The translations under genes and the position numbers were made by a program. This document shows positions 21,263 to 30,037 of a stretch of 50,475 bases of DNA, one piece after another. Source of the stretch: Stenotrophomonas humi. Its GTDB lineage: Bacteria; Pseudomonadota; Gammaproteobacteria; Xanthomonadales; Xanthomonadaceae. The DNA is taken from NCBI RefSeq assembly GCF_001431415.1, contig NZ_LDJI01000014.1, positions 1-50,475 of the forward strand, written 5' to 3'. Below the pieces are notes generated by a model. The model was not told where the DNA came from. It searched no databases and saw nothing but the letters and a program-made list of their open reading frames with translations. The stretch's first letter is position 1. Each line of letters starts with the position of its first letter.

Positions 21263-21580
21263 AAGGCACTCCGGTTGCGGTTGAAGACAATATGCGGCCT
21301 TGCTTCAGGTTTTCCAGCACCCTAGCGACGCGGATGTACACGCCGCGTCAGAAAAAAACGGCAATCTGGCGGGTTGTGAATCCTGCATTCAGCTTTCCGG
21401 GCACGAAAAGCCCGCCATTGCGTGGTCATGGCAGGACATTGCGCGTCCGGACGGGATGCTGTTTCCCAGCCACCAGAGGGTGTCGCGGGATGTTCTGGCA
21501 GATGCAGGAAGCTGTCATCCGCGCGGTGCCGGGCAACGTTTGCGCGGCCAGCAGACGCCGCCGGCCTGCACGGGGTGGGG
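21263..21580. other. Gap between clpS and clpA
   Basis: About 320 bases with no supported gene. It probably carries a separate clpA promoter on the minus strand. An imperfect palindrome GACGCGG...CCGCGTC lies at about 21328-21350 next to a run of A on the plus strand, which on the minus strand precedes the stem and so does not form a terminator. Confidence 0.35.
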
Positions 21581-21901
21581 TCAGGCCCGCTCCATCGTGC
21601 ACAGCAGCGGGTGTTGGTTCATCCGCGAGAATTCGTTGACCAGGGCGACCTTGGTTTCAGCCACTTCGCGGCTGTAAATGCCGCAGATGCCGCGCCCGCG
21701 GGTGTGGACGTGCAGCATCACCTGGGTGGCCTGGTCCATGTCCATCGAGAAGAAGTTCTGCAGCACCGTCACGACGAAGTCCATCGGCGTGTAGTCGTCG
21801 TTGAGCAGCATCACCTGATACTGCGGCGGCGGCGCGAGCTCGGGCTTGCTGGGGGCGACCAGCAGGCCATGGTCATTTTCATGTTGGGGCGTTGAAGGCA
21901 T
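21581..21901 (-). CDS. clpS: ATP-dependent Clp protease adaptor ClpS
   Basis: 106 residues from the ATG at 21901; the frame extends 23 codons upstream, but that part is Gly/Arg-rich and unlike the family. The unstructured N-tail is followed by [20 protein letters not shown] (Asp and Met of the N-degron pocket), [20 protein letters not shown], and the end [15 protein letters not shown]. It delivers proteins with N-terminal Leu, Phe, Trp or Tyr to ClpAP. It is divergent from the secreted YbjN-like gene. Confidence 0.97.
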   Translation of the reverse strand: MPSTPQHENDHGLLVAPSKPELAPPPQYQVMLLNDDYTPMDFVVTVLQNFFSMDMDQATQVMLHVHTRGRGICGIYSREVAETKVALVNEFSRMNQHPLLCTMERA

Positions 21902-22009
21902 CCGCCGATTATAGCGTTTCCTCCCGCCCTGCCCTCCTGCCAATGGACGCAGCCCCCCTCGCCCCCGCACAATTTACAGATCAAACAACCAACCAACGAT
22001 GGGGATCGC

Positions 22010-22486
22010 ATGAAGAAGTATCTGGCAAGTATCGCAATGGCCACCGTGATGGCCGGCGCGGCAGGGAGCGCACTTGCCGCCGAGCCGGACGCAGCTACCG
22101 GCCGCCTGCTCGATACGCTGGAGTACAAGTACGAGGTCGACGAAGACGGCGACTATCGTCTGGTATTTGAACTGGAAGGCGACCGCACCCAGATGGTGTT
22201 CGTGCGTTCCAGCGTGGAAACCTATGGCAGCCATCGCGTCCGTGAAATCTGGTCGCCCGGCTACAAGTCCACCACTCCGCAGTTCCCGGCTGCCGTGGCC
22301 AACCGCCTGCTGGAAGATTCGAACGAATCCAAGATGGGCAGCTGGGTGAAGCAGGAAGACCTGGCCATGTTCGTGGTCAAGATCGATGCCAACGCCAATG
22401 CAGAGCAGCTCTCCGATGCCATCGATGCCGCTTCCCGTAGCGCCGATGCCATTGAGCTGGAACTGACCAAGAAGGACGATTACTGA
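22010..22486 (+). CDS. Secreted YbjN-like protein
   Basis: 158 residues. Residues 1-23 are a clear Sec signal peptide (MKKYLASIAMATVMAGAAGS, cleavage near ALA-AEP). The mature part (YKYEVDEDGDYRLVFELEGD, QMVFVRSSVETYGSHRVREI, SKMGSWVKQED, and a Glu/Lys-rich end) resembles the small YbjN-like/sensory-transduction-regulator fold, here as a periplasmic version. No catalytic residues are evident and no function can be assigned. It precedes the Nudix gene by two bases and may be co-transcribed with it. Confidence 0.75.
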   Translation: MKKYLASIAMATVMAGAAGSALAAEPDAATGRLLDTLEYKYEVDEDGDYRLVFELEGDRTQMVFVRSSVETYGSHRVREIWSPGYKSTTPQFPAAVANRLLEDSNESKMGSWVKQEDLAMFVVKIDANANAEQLSDAIDAASRSADAIELELTKKDDY

Positions 22487-22488
22487 GC

Positions 22489-22950
22489 GTGAATGCTTTG
22501 CAGTCCCAGCGATGGGCGCCACGCGTCACCGTGGCCACCGTGGTGTCCCGCGCCGGGCAACTGCTGCTGGTGGAAGAGGAAAAGGACGGCCGGCGGGTAT
22601 TGAACCAGCCGGCCGGCCATCTGGAGCCGGACGAGAGCCTGCTTGAGGCCGCCGTGCGCGAAACCCGCGAGGAAACCGGCTGGGATGTGCGCTTGACCGG
22701 CTTCATCGGCACGTACCAGTGGACCGCCACCAACGGCACGCCGTTCCTGCGCTTCGCCTTTGCCGCCGAGCCGCTTTGCCATCACCCCGAGCAGCAGCTG
22801 GACGACGGTATCTTGCAGGCACTGTGGTTGACGCCGGCGCAACTGCAGGCTGACATGGCGCGGCTGCGCAGCCCGCTGGTCTGGCAGACGGCCGCAGATT
22901 GGCTGGCCGGGCAGCGTTATCCGCTATCGATCTTGAGGCAGGTGTTGTGA
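22489..22950 (+). CDS. Nudix hydrolase (NudJ-like)
   Basis: 153 residues from GTG at 22489; an ATG four bases later is out of frame. The Nudix box runs from about residue 42 to 64 with the pattern G-x5-E-x7-REUxEExGU intact ([10 protein letters not shown], then REETGW). The protein size and [20 protein letters not shown] start resemble NudJ, a thiamine pyrophosphate/nucleoside pyrophosphate phosphatase; substrate assignment is tentative. Its stop overlaps the GTG start of mnmA, as often seen in gammaproteobacteria where nudJ precedes mnmA. Confidence 0.9.
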   Translation: MNALQSQRWAPRVTVATVVSRAGQLLLVEEEKDGRRVLNQPAGHLEPDESLLEAAVRETREETGWDVRLTGFIGTYQWTATNGTPFLRFAFAAEPLCHHPEQQLDDGILQALWLTPAQLQADMARLRSPLVWQTAADWLAGQRYPLSILRQVL

Positions 22951-24068
22951 GTAGTCCTGGTGTTGTTGTTGGCGTTTCCGGCGGTGTGGACTCGTCTGTC
23001 GCCGCATTGACCCTGGTCCAGCAAGGCCTGGATGTCGCAGGCCTGTTCATGCAGAACTGGGCCGATGACGGCAGCGGCCATTGCCGTGCCGAGGATGACC
23101 GCCGTGACGCAGTGGCCGTCTGCGGCCGGTTGGGGATTCCCTTCCATTTCCGCGATTTCTCCAACGAATACTGGCAGGGCGTGTTCGAACACTTCCTGGC
23201 CGAATACGCGGCCGGCCGCACGCCGAACCCGGACGTGCTGTGCAACCGCGAGGTCAAGTTCAAGCACTTCCTCGATGCTGCCCGCGAACTGGGCGCCGAG
23301 CGTATCGCCACCGGCCATTACGCGCAGGTGGTCAAATCCGGCGGTCTCTGGCAGCTGCTGCGTGGCGCCGACCGCAGCAAGGATCAAAGTTATTTCCTGC
23401 ACCAGCTGGGTCAGTCGCAGCTGGCGGCAACCCTGTTTCCGATTGGCCACCTGGACAAGAGCGAGCTGCGGCGCATCGCCCGCGAGGCGGCCCTGCCCAC
23501 CCATGCCAAGAAGGACTCCACAGGCATCTGCTTCATCGGCGAGCGTGATTTCCGTGAGTTTCTGGGCCAGTACCTGCCTGCGCGCGAAGGTGAAATCCAC
23601 GATCCGGATGGGCGGGTCATCGCGCGTCACCCCGGCGTGTTCTATTTCACTCTGGGCCAGCGCGAGGGCCTGAACATCGGCGGCGTACGTGGCCGCCCCG
23701 CCGCTCCGTGGTTTGTGGTTGGCAAGGATGTGGAGCGCAACATCCTGTACGTCGACCAGGGTCACGACAGCCCGTGGCTGCAGTCCAACTGGCTGCGCAG
23801 CGAGACCATGCACTGGATTTCAGGCGCCCCACCCGCTCGCCAATTCGAATGCACCGCGCAGACCCGATACCGTCAGCCGGACGAACCCTGCAGCGTGCAG
23901 GTGCGTGATGACGGCACCCTGGATGTCCGTTTCAGTCGCCCGCAACGGGCGGTGACGCCCGGACAATCGCTGGTGCTGTACGACGGTGCACAGTGCCTGG
24001 GCGGCGCCGTGATCGCCGCCACCGATGCCCCTTTGGAGCGCCGTTTGGGCGCCCCTGTATCCCCTTGA
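22947..24068 (+). CDS. mnmA: tRNA-specific 2-thiouridylase MnmA
   Basis: 373 residues from a GTG at 22947 that overlaps the Nudix stop (GTGA) with GAGGCAGG upstream. PP-loop SGGVDSS at residues 11-17, FMQNWADD, nucleophile Cys99 in [22 protein letters not shown], and catalytic Cys195 in [10 protein letters not shown]. The C-terminal beta-barrel ([14 protein letters not shown], then HWISGAPP) is complete. It makes 2-thiouridine at wobble position 34 of Lys, Glu and Gln tRNAs. Followed after ten bases by hflD, the usual pairing. Confidence 0.97.
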   Translation: MSSPGVVVGVSGGVDSSVAALTLVQQGLDVAGLFMQNWADDGSGHCRAEDDRRDAVAVCGRLGIPFHFRDFSNEYWQGVFEHFLAEYAAGRTPNPDVLCNREVKFKHFLDAARELGAERIATGHYAQVVKSGGLWQLLRGADRSKDQSYFLHQLGQSQLAATLFPIGHLDKSELRRIAREAALPTHAKKDSTGICFIGERDFREFLGQYLPAREGEIHDPDGRVIARHPGVFYFTLGQREGLNIGGVRGRPAAPWFVVGKDVERNILYVDQGHDSPWLQSNWLRSETMHWISGAPPARQFECTAQTRYRQPDEPCSVQVRDDGTLDVRFSRPQRAVTPGQSLVLYDGAQCLGGAVIAATDAPLERRLGAPVSP

Positions 24069-24078
24069 GAGGTAACCC

Positions 24079-24693
24079 ATGAGCTTTCCCATCGATGACC
24101 GCGTACTTGCCCTGGCCGGCATTGCCCAGGCATTGCAGCAGGTGCGCCGCATCGCTGAAACCGGCCATTCGGAGAACGCCATCGTGCGTACCGCGATGGA
24201 CAGCGTGATGCGCATCGACGCCAGCTCGCCGGGCGCGGTGTATGGCAGCCCGATGCAGGTCGAGGCTGGCCTGCGCCTGCTCCGTGACTACTTCCGCAAT
24301 CAAGGCAAGGACGACCTGCTCCCGCGCCTGGCGCTGACGGTGATGCAGCTGGAACGTCGTTTCGTGCGTGAAGACGCCACCGTGAACAAGGTGACCGCCG
24401 GTATCGAGCGCGCAGCGGCACGCGCGCAGGAGCTGGGTGACAGCAGTCATCCGGACGTTTTGTCGGCACTGGGCAGCCTGTACGCCGACACCATCAGCCA
24501 GCTCAAGCCGAAGATCATGGTGCAGGGCAACCCGCATTACCTGGGCCAGGCCGCCGTGGTGTCGGAAATCCGCGCCCTGTTGCTGGCGGCCGTCCGTTCA
24601 GCGGTGCTGTGGCGCCAGTTGGGCGGTAGTTATCTGGACTTCCTGTTCTCACGCAAGACCATGCTTGAAGCGATCGAAAGACGCCTGCGCTGA
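24079..24693 (+). CDS. hflD: High frequency lysogenization protein HflD homologue
   Basis: 204 residues, almost all helical, with no enzymatic motif. [38 protein letters not shown], the [11 protein letters not shown] helix, and [13 protein letters not shown] then [13 protein letters not shown] sequence are HflD segments. In E. coli it affects lambda CII and is membrane-peripheral; its core role next to mnmA remains unclear. GAGGTAACCC precedes the ATG. Confidence 0.93.
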   Translation: MSFPIDDRVLALAGIAQALQQVRRIAETGHSENAIVRTAMDSVMRIDASSPGAVYGSPMQVEAGLRLLRDYFRNQGKDDLLPRLALTVMQLERRFVREDATVNKVTAGIERAAARAQELGDSSHPDVLSALGSLYADTISQLKPKIMVQGNPHYLGQAAVVSEIRALLLAAVRSAVLWRQLGGSYLDFLFSRKTMLEAIERRLR

Positions 24694-24763
24694 GGCCTTT
24701 CGATAGGCAGCCCTGTTCACGCACGGGGCTGCGGTAAACGTTCGCCGATTGTGATCGTGGTGC

Positions 24764-24790
24764 TAAAGAGGCTTGGCCTACGGCCGATAC
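24764..24790 (+). promoter_or_regulatory. Sigma-28 (FliA) promoter of the chemotaxis receptor gene
   Basis: TAAA, 15 bases, GCCGATAC: matches the FliA consensus TAAA-N15-GCCGATAA at 11 of 12 positions. It lies 28 bases before the ATG at 24819, so the receptor is likely expressed with the late flagellar genes despite lying 10 kb from them. Confidence 0.8.
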
Positions 24791-24818
24791 TGCACTCGTG
24801 ACTCTCCCGAGAACGTCC

Positions 24819-26009
24819 ATGTACTCACGTATTGCAATCCGCCTGGCCGCCCCACTGGCCCTCACTTTTCTGCTGCCGCTTGCTGCTGCACTTGCATGGC
24901 CAACGGCCGCCGTCTGGGCGATCCTGACCACCATGGTGCTGAGCTGGCTGGTGTTCGCCTATTGGAGCGTGCACTCGCAGACCCAGCGTTCGCCCGAGCA
25001 TGCCAAGGTACTGCGCGAGCAGGACCAGCTGCTCAACGAGCTGCGCAGCTTTGTCAGCAATGAAATCGACGGCTCGCGCAGCGAGATCGAGCGCGCCCGC
25101 GAACTCATCCGCCAGGCCGTCGGCGGGCTGGGCGGCAGCTTCGACGCGATGAACCGCCGCTCGCGCCAGCAGAGCCAGGCCCTGGCCCGCATCGTCGACC
25201 GTACCGGTGACGAAGGCAGCGCCGGGCTGGACGTCGCCCGCTTCGCGCAACACGCCAGCCACCAGATGGAACAGCTGGTGGAAGCGTTGGAACAGGTCAG
25301 CGGCCAGAGCTCCAACACTGTGCAGCACATCGACCAGATGGCCCAGCACCTGGACGGCATCTTCGCCCTGCTCGAAGACGTCAAATCGATCGCCGACCAA
25401 ACCAACCTGCTGGCACTCAACGCTGCCATCGAAGCGGCGCGTGCAGGTGAAGCTGGCCGTGGTTTTGCCGTGGTCGCCGATGAAGTGCGCAATCTGTCCG
25501 AGCGCTCCACCACGTTCAACGAGCAGATCCGCAAGCTGGCACATAGCTCCAAGGACGCGATTGCCAAGGTTCGCGAGACGGTATCGCACATGGCCTCGCG
25601 CGACATGGACCGCTCGCGTGAAGCGCGCCAGGAAGCGGCTTCGATGCTGGACAACGTCGCGGCCATCAATGCCTCGCTGGGCGAAGGCATGCGCGAGATC
25701 TCGGAGTGCGGCCGCGCCATCGACGGCAGCGTCGCCGAAGCCGTGCGCGCCCTGCAGTTCGAGGATATCGCCACCCAGGCGCTGGGCGGTGTGCACACGC
25801 ATCTGGACCGGCTCGGCGCGATCAACCGCGAGGCTGTCGCCCTGCAGGAACTGCTGCACCGTAACGGCGGCGTGTTCGACGGGGAAATGGTCGCTGCCCT
25901 GCAGCGTACCGGCAGCCGCCTGCGTGAAATGCGCAGCGAATGGGAGCGTCCGCCGCACAAGCCGGTGACGCAGCAGAGCATGGGTGCCGGCACGGTGGAA
26001 TTGTTCTGA
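24819..26009 (+). CDS. Methyl-accepting chemotaxis protein without a large sensor domain
   Basis: 396 residues from the ATG at 24819. Two adjacent hydrophobic segments (about 8-28 and 32-52) with hardly any periplasmic loop anchor it. There is no HAMP or ligand-binding domain; a coiled coil leads to the signalling tip [20 protein letters not shown], followed by [20 protein letters not shown] (about 195-235), which contacts CheA and CheW. The sensing mode is unknown and may be membrane or cytoplasmic. A sigma-28 promoter precedes it and an intrinsic terminator follows. No C-terminal pentapeptide for CheR is seen. Confidence 0.9.
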   Translation: MYSRIAIRLAAPLALTFLLPLAAALAWPTAAVWAILTTMVLSWLVFAYWSVHSQTQRSPEHAKVLREQDQLLNELRSFVSNEIDGSRSEIERARELIRQAVGGLGGSFDAMNRRSRQQSQALARIVDRTGDEGSAGLDVARFAQHASHQMEQLVEALEQVSGQSSNTVQHIDQMAQHLDGIFALLEDVKSIADQTNLLALNAAIEAARAGEAGRGFAVVADEVRNLSERSTTFNEQIRKLAHSSKDAIAKVRETVSHMASRDMDRSREARQEAASMLDNVAAINASLGEGMREISECGRAIDGSVAEAVRALQFEDIATQALGGVHTHLDRLGAINREAVALQELLHRNGGVFDGEMVAALQRTGSRLREMRSEWERPPHKPVTQQSMGAGTVELF

Positions 26010-26032
26010 TCCTGCCCTTCCCTGCTTTTCAG

Positions 26033-26058
26033 CAAAGCCCCGGTTCATGACCGGGGCT
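26033..26058 (+). terminator. Intrinsic terminator of the chemotaxis receptor gene
   Basis: AAAGCCCCGG and CCGGGGCTTT arms with a seven-base loop, ending in a short T-run, about 25 bases after the stop codon. The ends are self-complementary, so it may also work on the other strand. Confidence 0.85.
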
Positions 26059-26084
26059 TTGTCATGCGTCCATCCCGAACCGCC

Positions 26085-26318
26085 ATGACGTTATCGATCA
26101 CGCCCGGACATGCATCCGAAACAGGTGCAGCCACAGAAGAATCGGCAACGCCCCCCGTTGCCGCAGCGCTTGCAATCGCCCCCCTGCGCAGGCAGCACCT
26201 GATTCAACTGGAGCAGGCCGCGCAACAGGAAATCGCGCTGCTGCGTACACAATGCACGACGCCTGAAATGCCGGATTGGCTGGCAAGCAGCATCGACTGG
26301 GATCTGTCGGCGCTTTGA
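26085..26318 (+). CDS. Small hypothetical protein
   Basis: 77 residues from ATG 26085 (a further ATG lies 21 bases upstream). The N-terminal half is Ala/Thr/Pro-rich; the second half, LRRQHLIQLEQAAQQEIALL, could form an amphipathic helix, and the end is Trp/Asp-rich (MPDWLASSIDWDLSAL). Codon use resembles neighbouring genes. There is no good ribosome-binding site, and it starts right behind a terminator, so its expression is uncertain. Not recognised. Confidence 0.4.
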   Translation: MTLSITPGHASETGAATEESATPPVAAALAIAPLRRQHLIQLEQAAQQEIALLRTQCTTPEMPDWLASSIDWDLSAL

Positions 26319-26961
26319 AGCCGCCGCAGGGAACGGGGAAAGAAAGGACGTCGCAGCGGCTTGTCATGCACGCCTTTGCAGCAGCGGATTGAGCCGCGAA
26401 TCCGGTCAAACACCCGCAACGATTGGCGGCTGCGGGAAGGATGGCCGTACCGCACCTGCGCCGCGCACGCGCTGCATCCGCAGACTGGAACGCCGCAAGC
26501 TCGCTACCTGCCTGGCGCCTACGCAATCCTGGTCGCTGCCCGCCGTTCGCATGACACGTGACACATGCCGAGCACAGCCCTCATATCCCGACACGCATCG
26601 ATTGATTGGTGGCGATCCATGCGCAGATCGACGCTCGACAGTGTCTGCAGATCCGATGGAGAAAGCAGAGTACCTGGCTGGGCAAGCGCCGTGCATCCTG
26701 GGCTCCAGCCGGGCGCACCCAGTCAATGCCCGGCCACTCTTTCAGCCCTGTTGCCCAAACGAATTCCCGGATGCGTAGCGCTTACCGGGCTGCAGCGGGC
26801 CTGATCCTGGTCTTGTCAGAAAGAACGACGGTCTGGATGCCGGTCGATCAAGGCGGGGCCACGGCGACCCGGATGAACGGGAAAGTGATGGGCTGGCATT
26901 CTTCGGCCAGGAATCGAGGTGTTGCGGAAACGAGGAGCTGGACACCAGAACAGCACCAGCC
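26319..26961. other. 640-base region without a recognised gene
   Basis: Several overlapping frames of 70-140 codons exist on both strands, but none has a ribosome-binding site or recognisable protein pattern, and none keeps the third-position GC bias of real genes here. I see no tRNA, clear repeat or strong hairpin. It could hold decayed coding sequence or the 3' region of the GGDEF-EAL transcript. Confidence 0.4.
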
Positions 26962-29757
26962 TCACCTTGCTTCCAGATTCCCCATCCCCTGCACCGCGAT
27001 CATCGCCGCATGGGCGCCCGGCTCGCCTTCCTGACTGCTGCGCAGCCACTGCACCATCTCGCGGGGACGCAAGGGTTGCGAGAACAGGTAGCCCTGCAGC
27101 TCGTCGCAGCCTTGCCGCTGCAGCATCGAAGCCTCGGCCGGTGTCTCCACGCCTTCGGCGACCACACGCATGCCCAATGCATGCCCCAGATGCACGATCG
27201 CCTGGGTGACTTCCGCCGTTCCGGCGTCATGCAACATGCCCTGCACGAAGCTGCGGTCGATCTTCAGGCGCTGCACGGGGAAGCGATTCAGGTAATGCAG
27301 ATTGGAGAAGCCGGTTCCGAAGTCATCCACCGCCAACGGCACGCCGTGACGTTCGAACACGTCGAAACATTGTCGCAAGGCGTCGGTGTCGCGGATCAGC
27401 GCCGATTCGGTCAGTTCCAGTTCCAGTCGCGTGGGCGACCAGCCATGCCGGTTGCACAGTGCGATGACACGCTCGGCAAAACCGCGCTCGCGCAGCTGCA
27501 ACGCCGAGACATTGACCGCGACACGGTCAAAACTCAGCCCTGCCTGCTGCCAGACCCGCGCCTGCCGGCACACCTCATCCAGCACCCAATCGCCGATGCG
27601 GATGATCTCACCGCATTTTTCGGCAATGGGAATGAATTCGGCCGGACTGCACGGGCCAAGTCGTGCACTTTCCCAACGGAGCAGTGCCTCGATCGACGGC
27701 GGCTGGTCACCAACGGCATGCACCAATGGCTGGTAGACGAGACTGAACTCATCACGATCGATGGCGCCATTCAGCGCATGCTCGATATCCAGCCGCCGCT
27801 GCGTGCGCGCCAATGCATCCTGGCTGTAGTACTGATACGTGTTGCGCCCGGCTTCCTTGGCCGCATGCATGGCGGCATCGGCCGCACGCAACAGGCTGTC
27901 GAAATCACTGCGGTTGTTGTCCAGCAATGCAATGCCGACGCTCGCCCCTACCTTCAGGGTGACGTCTTCACGATAGAGCGGCTCGGCCAGTGAGGCGATC
28001 AGCTTGCGCGCCACGTGGCCCGCATCCTCCGGCTCCACCAGGTTGCGCAGCACGACGATGAATTCATCGCCGTTGAAACGGCCGAACAGATCGGCGGTCC
28101 GCAGGTTCTGGTGCAGACGCGAGGCGGCGGACTTCAGCAGAATATCGCCGGTGGCGTGACCGTAGGTGTCATTGATCGCCTTGAAGCCATCCAGATCCAC
28201 GAACAGCATGGCCAGGGTCGCGCCACGATCGCGCGCCTCCAGGATCGCTTCCGAGGCCTGCTCGCGTAGCAACATACGGTTCGGCAACCCGGTCAACAGG
28301 TCGTAATGTGCGAGCAGTTCCATCCGCTCATCCGCCTCGCGTTCACGGGTGATGTCGCGGAACAGCACGACGTGCCGCTCGGGCAGCCCTTCCCGTTTGT
28401 CGAGTTCGATCAGCACCTGCACCCAGATGCGCTGCCCCGAGGGGCGGTAGAAGCACAGGTCCAGCTGCTCCGGCAGACCGCCATCGACGATGCGCTGCAG
28501 GGCGGATTCGAAACTGTCGCGCGAGTCCGGCGTGTACAGCGCCAGGGCCTCGTCCAGCGTGATCGGCGCCTTGCGTAGACCGTGGATGCGGTAGCACTCC
28601 TCGGTCCACTGCATGCCCCGGGTCTCGACCTCGATCTCGCAGCCGCCAATACGGCCCAACGCCGAGACGCGATTCAGCAGTTCCGTGCGCCAGCGGATGA
28701 GCGCATCGGTACGCCGCTGGCCACTGATGTTCTGCACCTGCCCGATCACACGCAACAGCTTGCCGTTGGCATCGCATTCGGGCTCCACCCACACCCGCAG
28801 CTGTTGCTGCAGCAGCGGATCCAATCCCCAGGCCAACTCGAAGCACAGCGGCTGCGGTTCGGCCAGCAGACGACGCCAACTGAGGAGCAGATGCTGACGT
28901 GCCTCCGCCGGTACCTGCCGCAACCACTCGCGGCCGCTGGGCAACGCGTTGCCGTCCCAGCCGATGGCAGCGGCAACCTCTGCCGACCAGTGCATCCGCT
29001 GCTGCCTGCAATCCCAGGCCCAACTGCCCATGCCTGCGGCCTGTTGTGCCCGCTGCAACAGCGCCAGTTGCGAACGGAATTCCTCTTCCAATGGCCGGTG
29101 TGCCGGCAGCTCGGTGCGCGTGCCCACCATGCGCAGCGGCTGACCGTCCGCGCCCCGCGTGACCACACTGCCTTTGTCGATTACCCAGCGCCACTGGCCA
29201 TGCGCATCCCGCAGGCGGAACTGGCAGGCGAACGGCGTCGCCGGGTCATGCAGATGAGCTGCGATGGCCTGCCTGACCAGGGCGCGCTCGTCCGGGTGAA
29301 CCTGCTCAAGCAAGCCCGCCAGCGGCGGCGCCTGTTCTGAGGCGCTGATGCCGATATGGGTGACGCGATCGGCAGCGACATCCCAATCCCAGAGTTCATG
29401 GCCTGCCGACTGCATCGCCATACGGCACAGCATGTCTGCCGAGGCCATATCACTGGTGACCGAATACAGATAGCCCAACGAAGCGCCTGATGGCGCCTGC
29501 AGCCGACTCAACCAGCCTTGTTGTGATGCCTGTGTGCCGGGCAATGGGCAAGCCAGTGGCCCGTTCGCTGCCGCTTGTTGACGGATGCCGGACAATTGCC
29601 CGGTGTAGCGTGACAGGCGTCCGGGCAACCCCAGTTCCCTGGCGGCCGCGTTGGCTGCCAGGGGTTGGCCTTCCGTATCCAGCAGCACTACGGCCGCATC
29701 CAACGGATGGCTGAGCAGGCTTGCAATTACGCCGCGATCCACGCGCTCTATCTCCAT
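26962..29757 (-). CDS. PAS-GGDEF-EAL cyclic-di-GMP signalling protein
   Basis: 931 residues from the ATG at 29757; upstream codons overlap a sigma-28-like promoter, which supports this start. No transmembrane segment. Four PAS-like modules lie in about 5-90, 120-235, 255-360 and 370-470. The GGDEF domain (about 480-640) has DLDGFKAINDTYGH, but the active-site loop reads N562-GDEF, not GGDEF, so cyclase activity is uncertain. The EAL domain (about 655-910) keeps E690 in EALLRW, ELTES, DDFGTGFSN, LKIDRSF and AEGVET, so it should be an active c-di-GMP phosphodiesterase. It probably lowers c-di-GMP in response to an intracellular signal during flagellar expression. Confidence 0.92.
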   Translation of the reverse strand: MEIERVDRGVIASLLSHPLDAAVVLLDTEGQPLAANAAARELGLPGRLSRYTGQLSGIRQQAAANGPLACPLPGTQASQQGWLSRLQAPSGASLGYLYSVTSDMASADMLCRMAMQSAGHELWDWDVAADRVTHIGISASEQAPPLAGLLEQVHPDERALVRQAIAAHLHDPATPFACQFRLRDAHGQWRWVIDKGSVVTRGADGQPLRMVGTRTELPAHRPLEEEFRSQLALLQRAQQAAGMGSWAWDCRQQRMHWSAEVAAAIGWDGNALPSGREWLRQVPAEARQHLLLSWRRLLAEPQPLCFELAWGLDPLLQQQLRVWVEPECDANGKLLRVIGQVQNISGQRRTDALIRWRTELLNRVSALGRIGGCEIEVETRGMQWTEECYRIHGLRKAPITLDEALALYTPDSRDSFESALQRIVDGGLPEQLDLCFYRPSGQRIWVQVLIELDKREGLPERHVVLFRDITREREADERMELLAHYDLLTGLPNRMLLREQASEAILEARDRGATLAMLFVDLDGFKAINDTYGHATGDILLKSAASRLHQNLRTADLFGRFNGDEFIVVLRNLVEPEDAGHVARKLIASLAEPLYREDVTLKVGASVGIALLDNNRSDFDSLLRAADAAMHAAKEAGRNTYQYYSQDALARTQRRLDIEHALNGAIDRDEFSLVYQPLVHAVGDQPPSIEALLRWESARLGPCSPAEFIPIAEKCGEIIRIGDWVLDEVCRQARVWQQAGLSFDRVAVNVSALQLRERGFAERVIALCNRHGWSPTRLELELTESALIRDTDALRQCFDVFERHGVPLAVDDFGTGFSNLHYLNRFPVQRLKIDRSFVQGMLHDAGTAEVTQAIVHLGHALGMRVVAEGVETPAEASMLQRQGCDELQGYLFSQPLRPREMVQWLRSSQEGEPGAHAAMIAVQGMGNLEAR

Positions 29758-29782
29758 GCCCGAAAAACCGGGGACTAAACCG

Positions 29783-29809
29783 ATAACGGCATGCACAGCC
29801 CAGAATTGA
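29783..29809 (-). promoter_or_regulatory. Sigma-28-like promoter of the GGDEF-EAL gene
   Basis: On the minus strand: TCAA, 15 bases, GCCGTTAT. The downstream element is identical to those before flgM and fliC, and the upstream one differs from TAAA at one base. It ends 26 bases before the ATG at 29757, the same distance as at the chemotaxis receptor gene. Confidence 0.65.
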
Positions 29810-30037
29810 GCATTCCGTCGTCCGCATCCGTACAACTCGTTAAGATGGCACTTTGCTAGCCCCGAACTCTTACGCCCCCATGGATGCCGGCCCGGTCACA
29901 CCGTTTCCCGCACCCGTTGCAGCCCTGCCACTGCGCGGGCCGCGCAGCGTCACAAGCCACGCTTGTGCACTGCCCCTTTCAGCGCTGACCGAGGGCATGG
30001 CAACGACAGCTCTGACAGGGGAATGGGGAACGTCGGC

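Noticed and set aside
21328..21350. GACGCGG...CCGCGTC palindrome next to an A-run in the clpS-clpA gap
   Set aside because: On the strand carrying a T-run the run precedes the stem, so it cannot be an intrinsic terminator.
24707..24734. GCAGCCC...GGGCTGC hairpin after hflD
   Set aside because: Seven-base stem without a T-run; not counted as a terminator.
29846..29861. Sigma-54-like sequence TGGCAC-N5-TAGCC upstream of the NarL-type kinase
   Set aside because: Spacing fits GG-N10-GC, but the -12 box is poor and it lies about 180 bases before the start; too weak to call.
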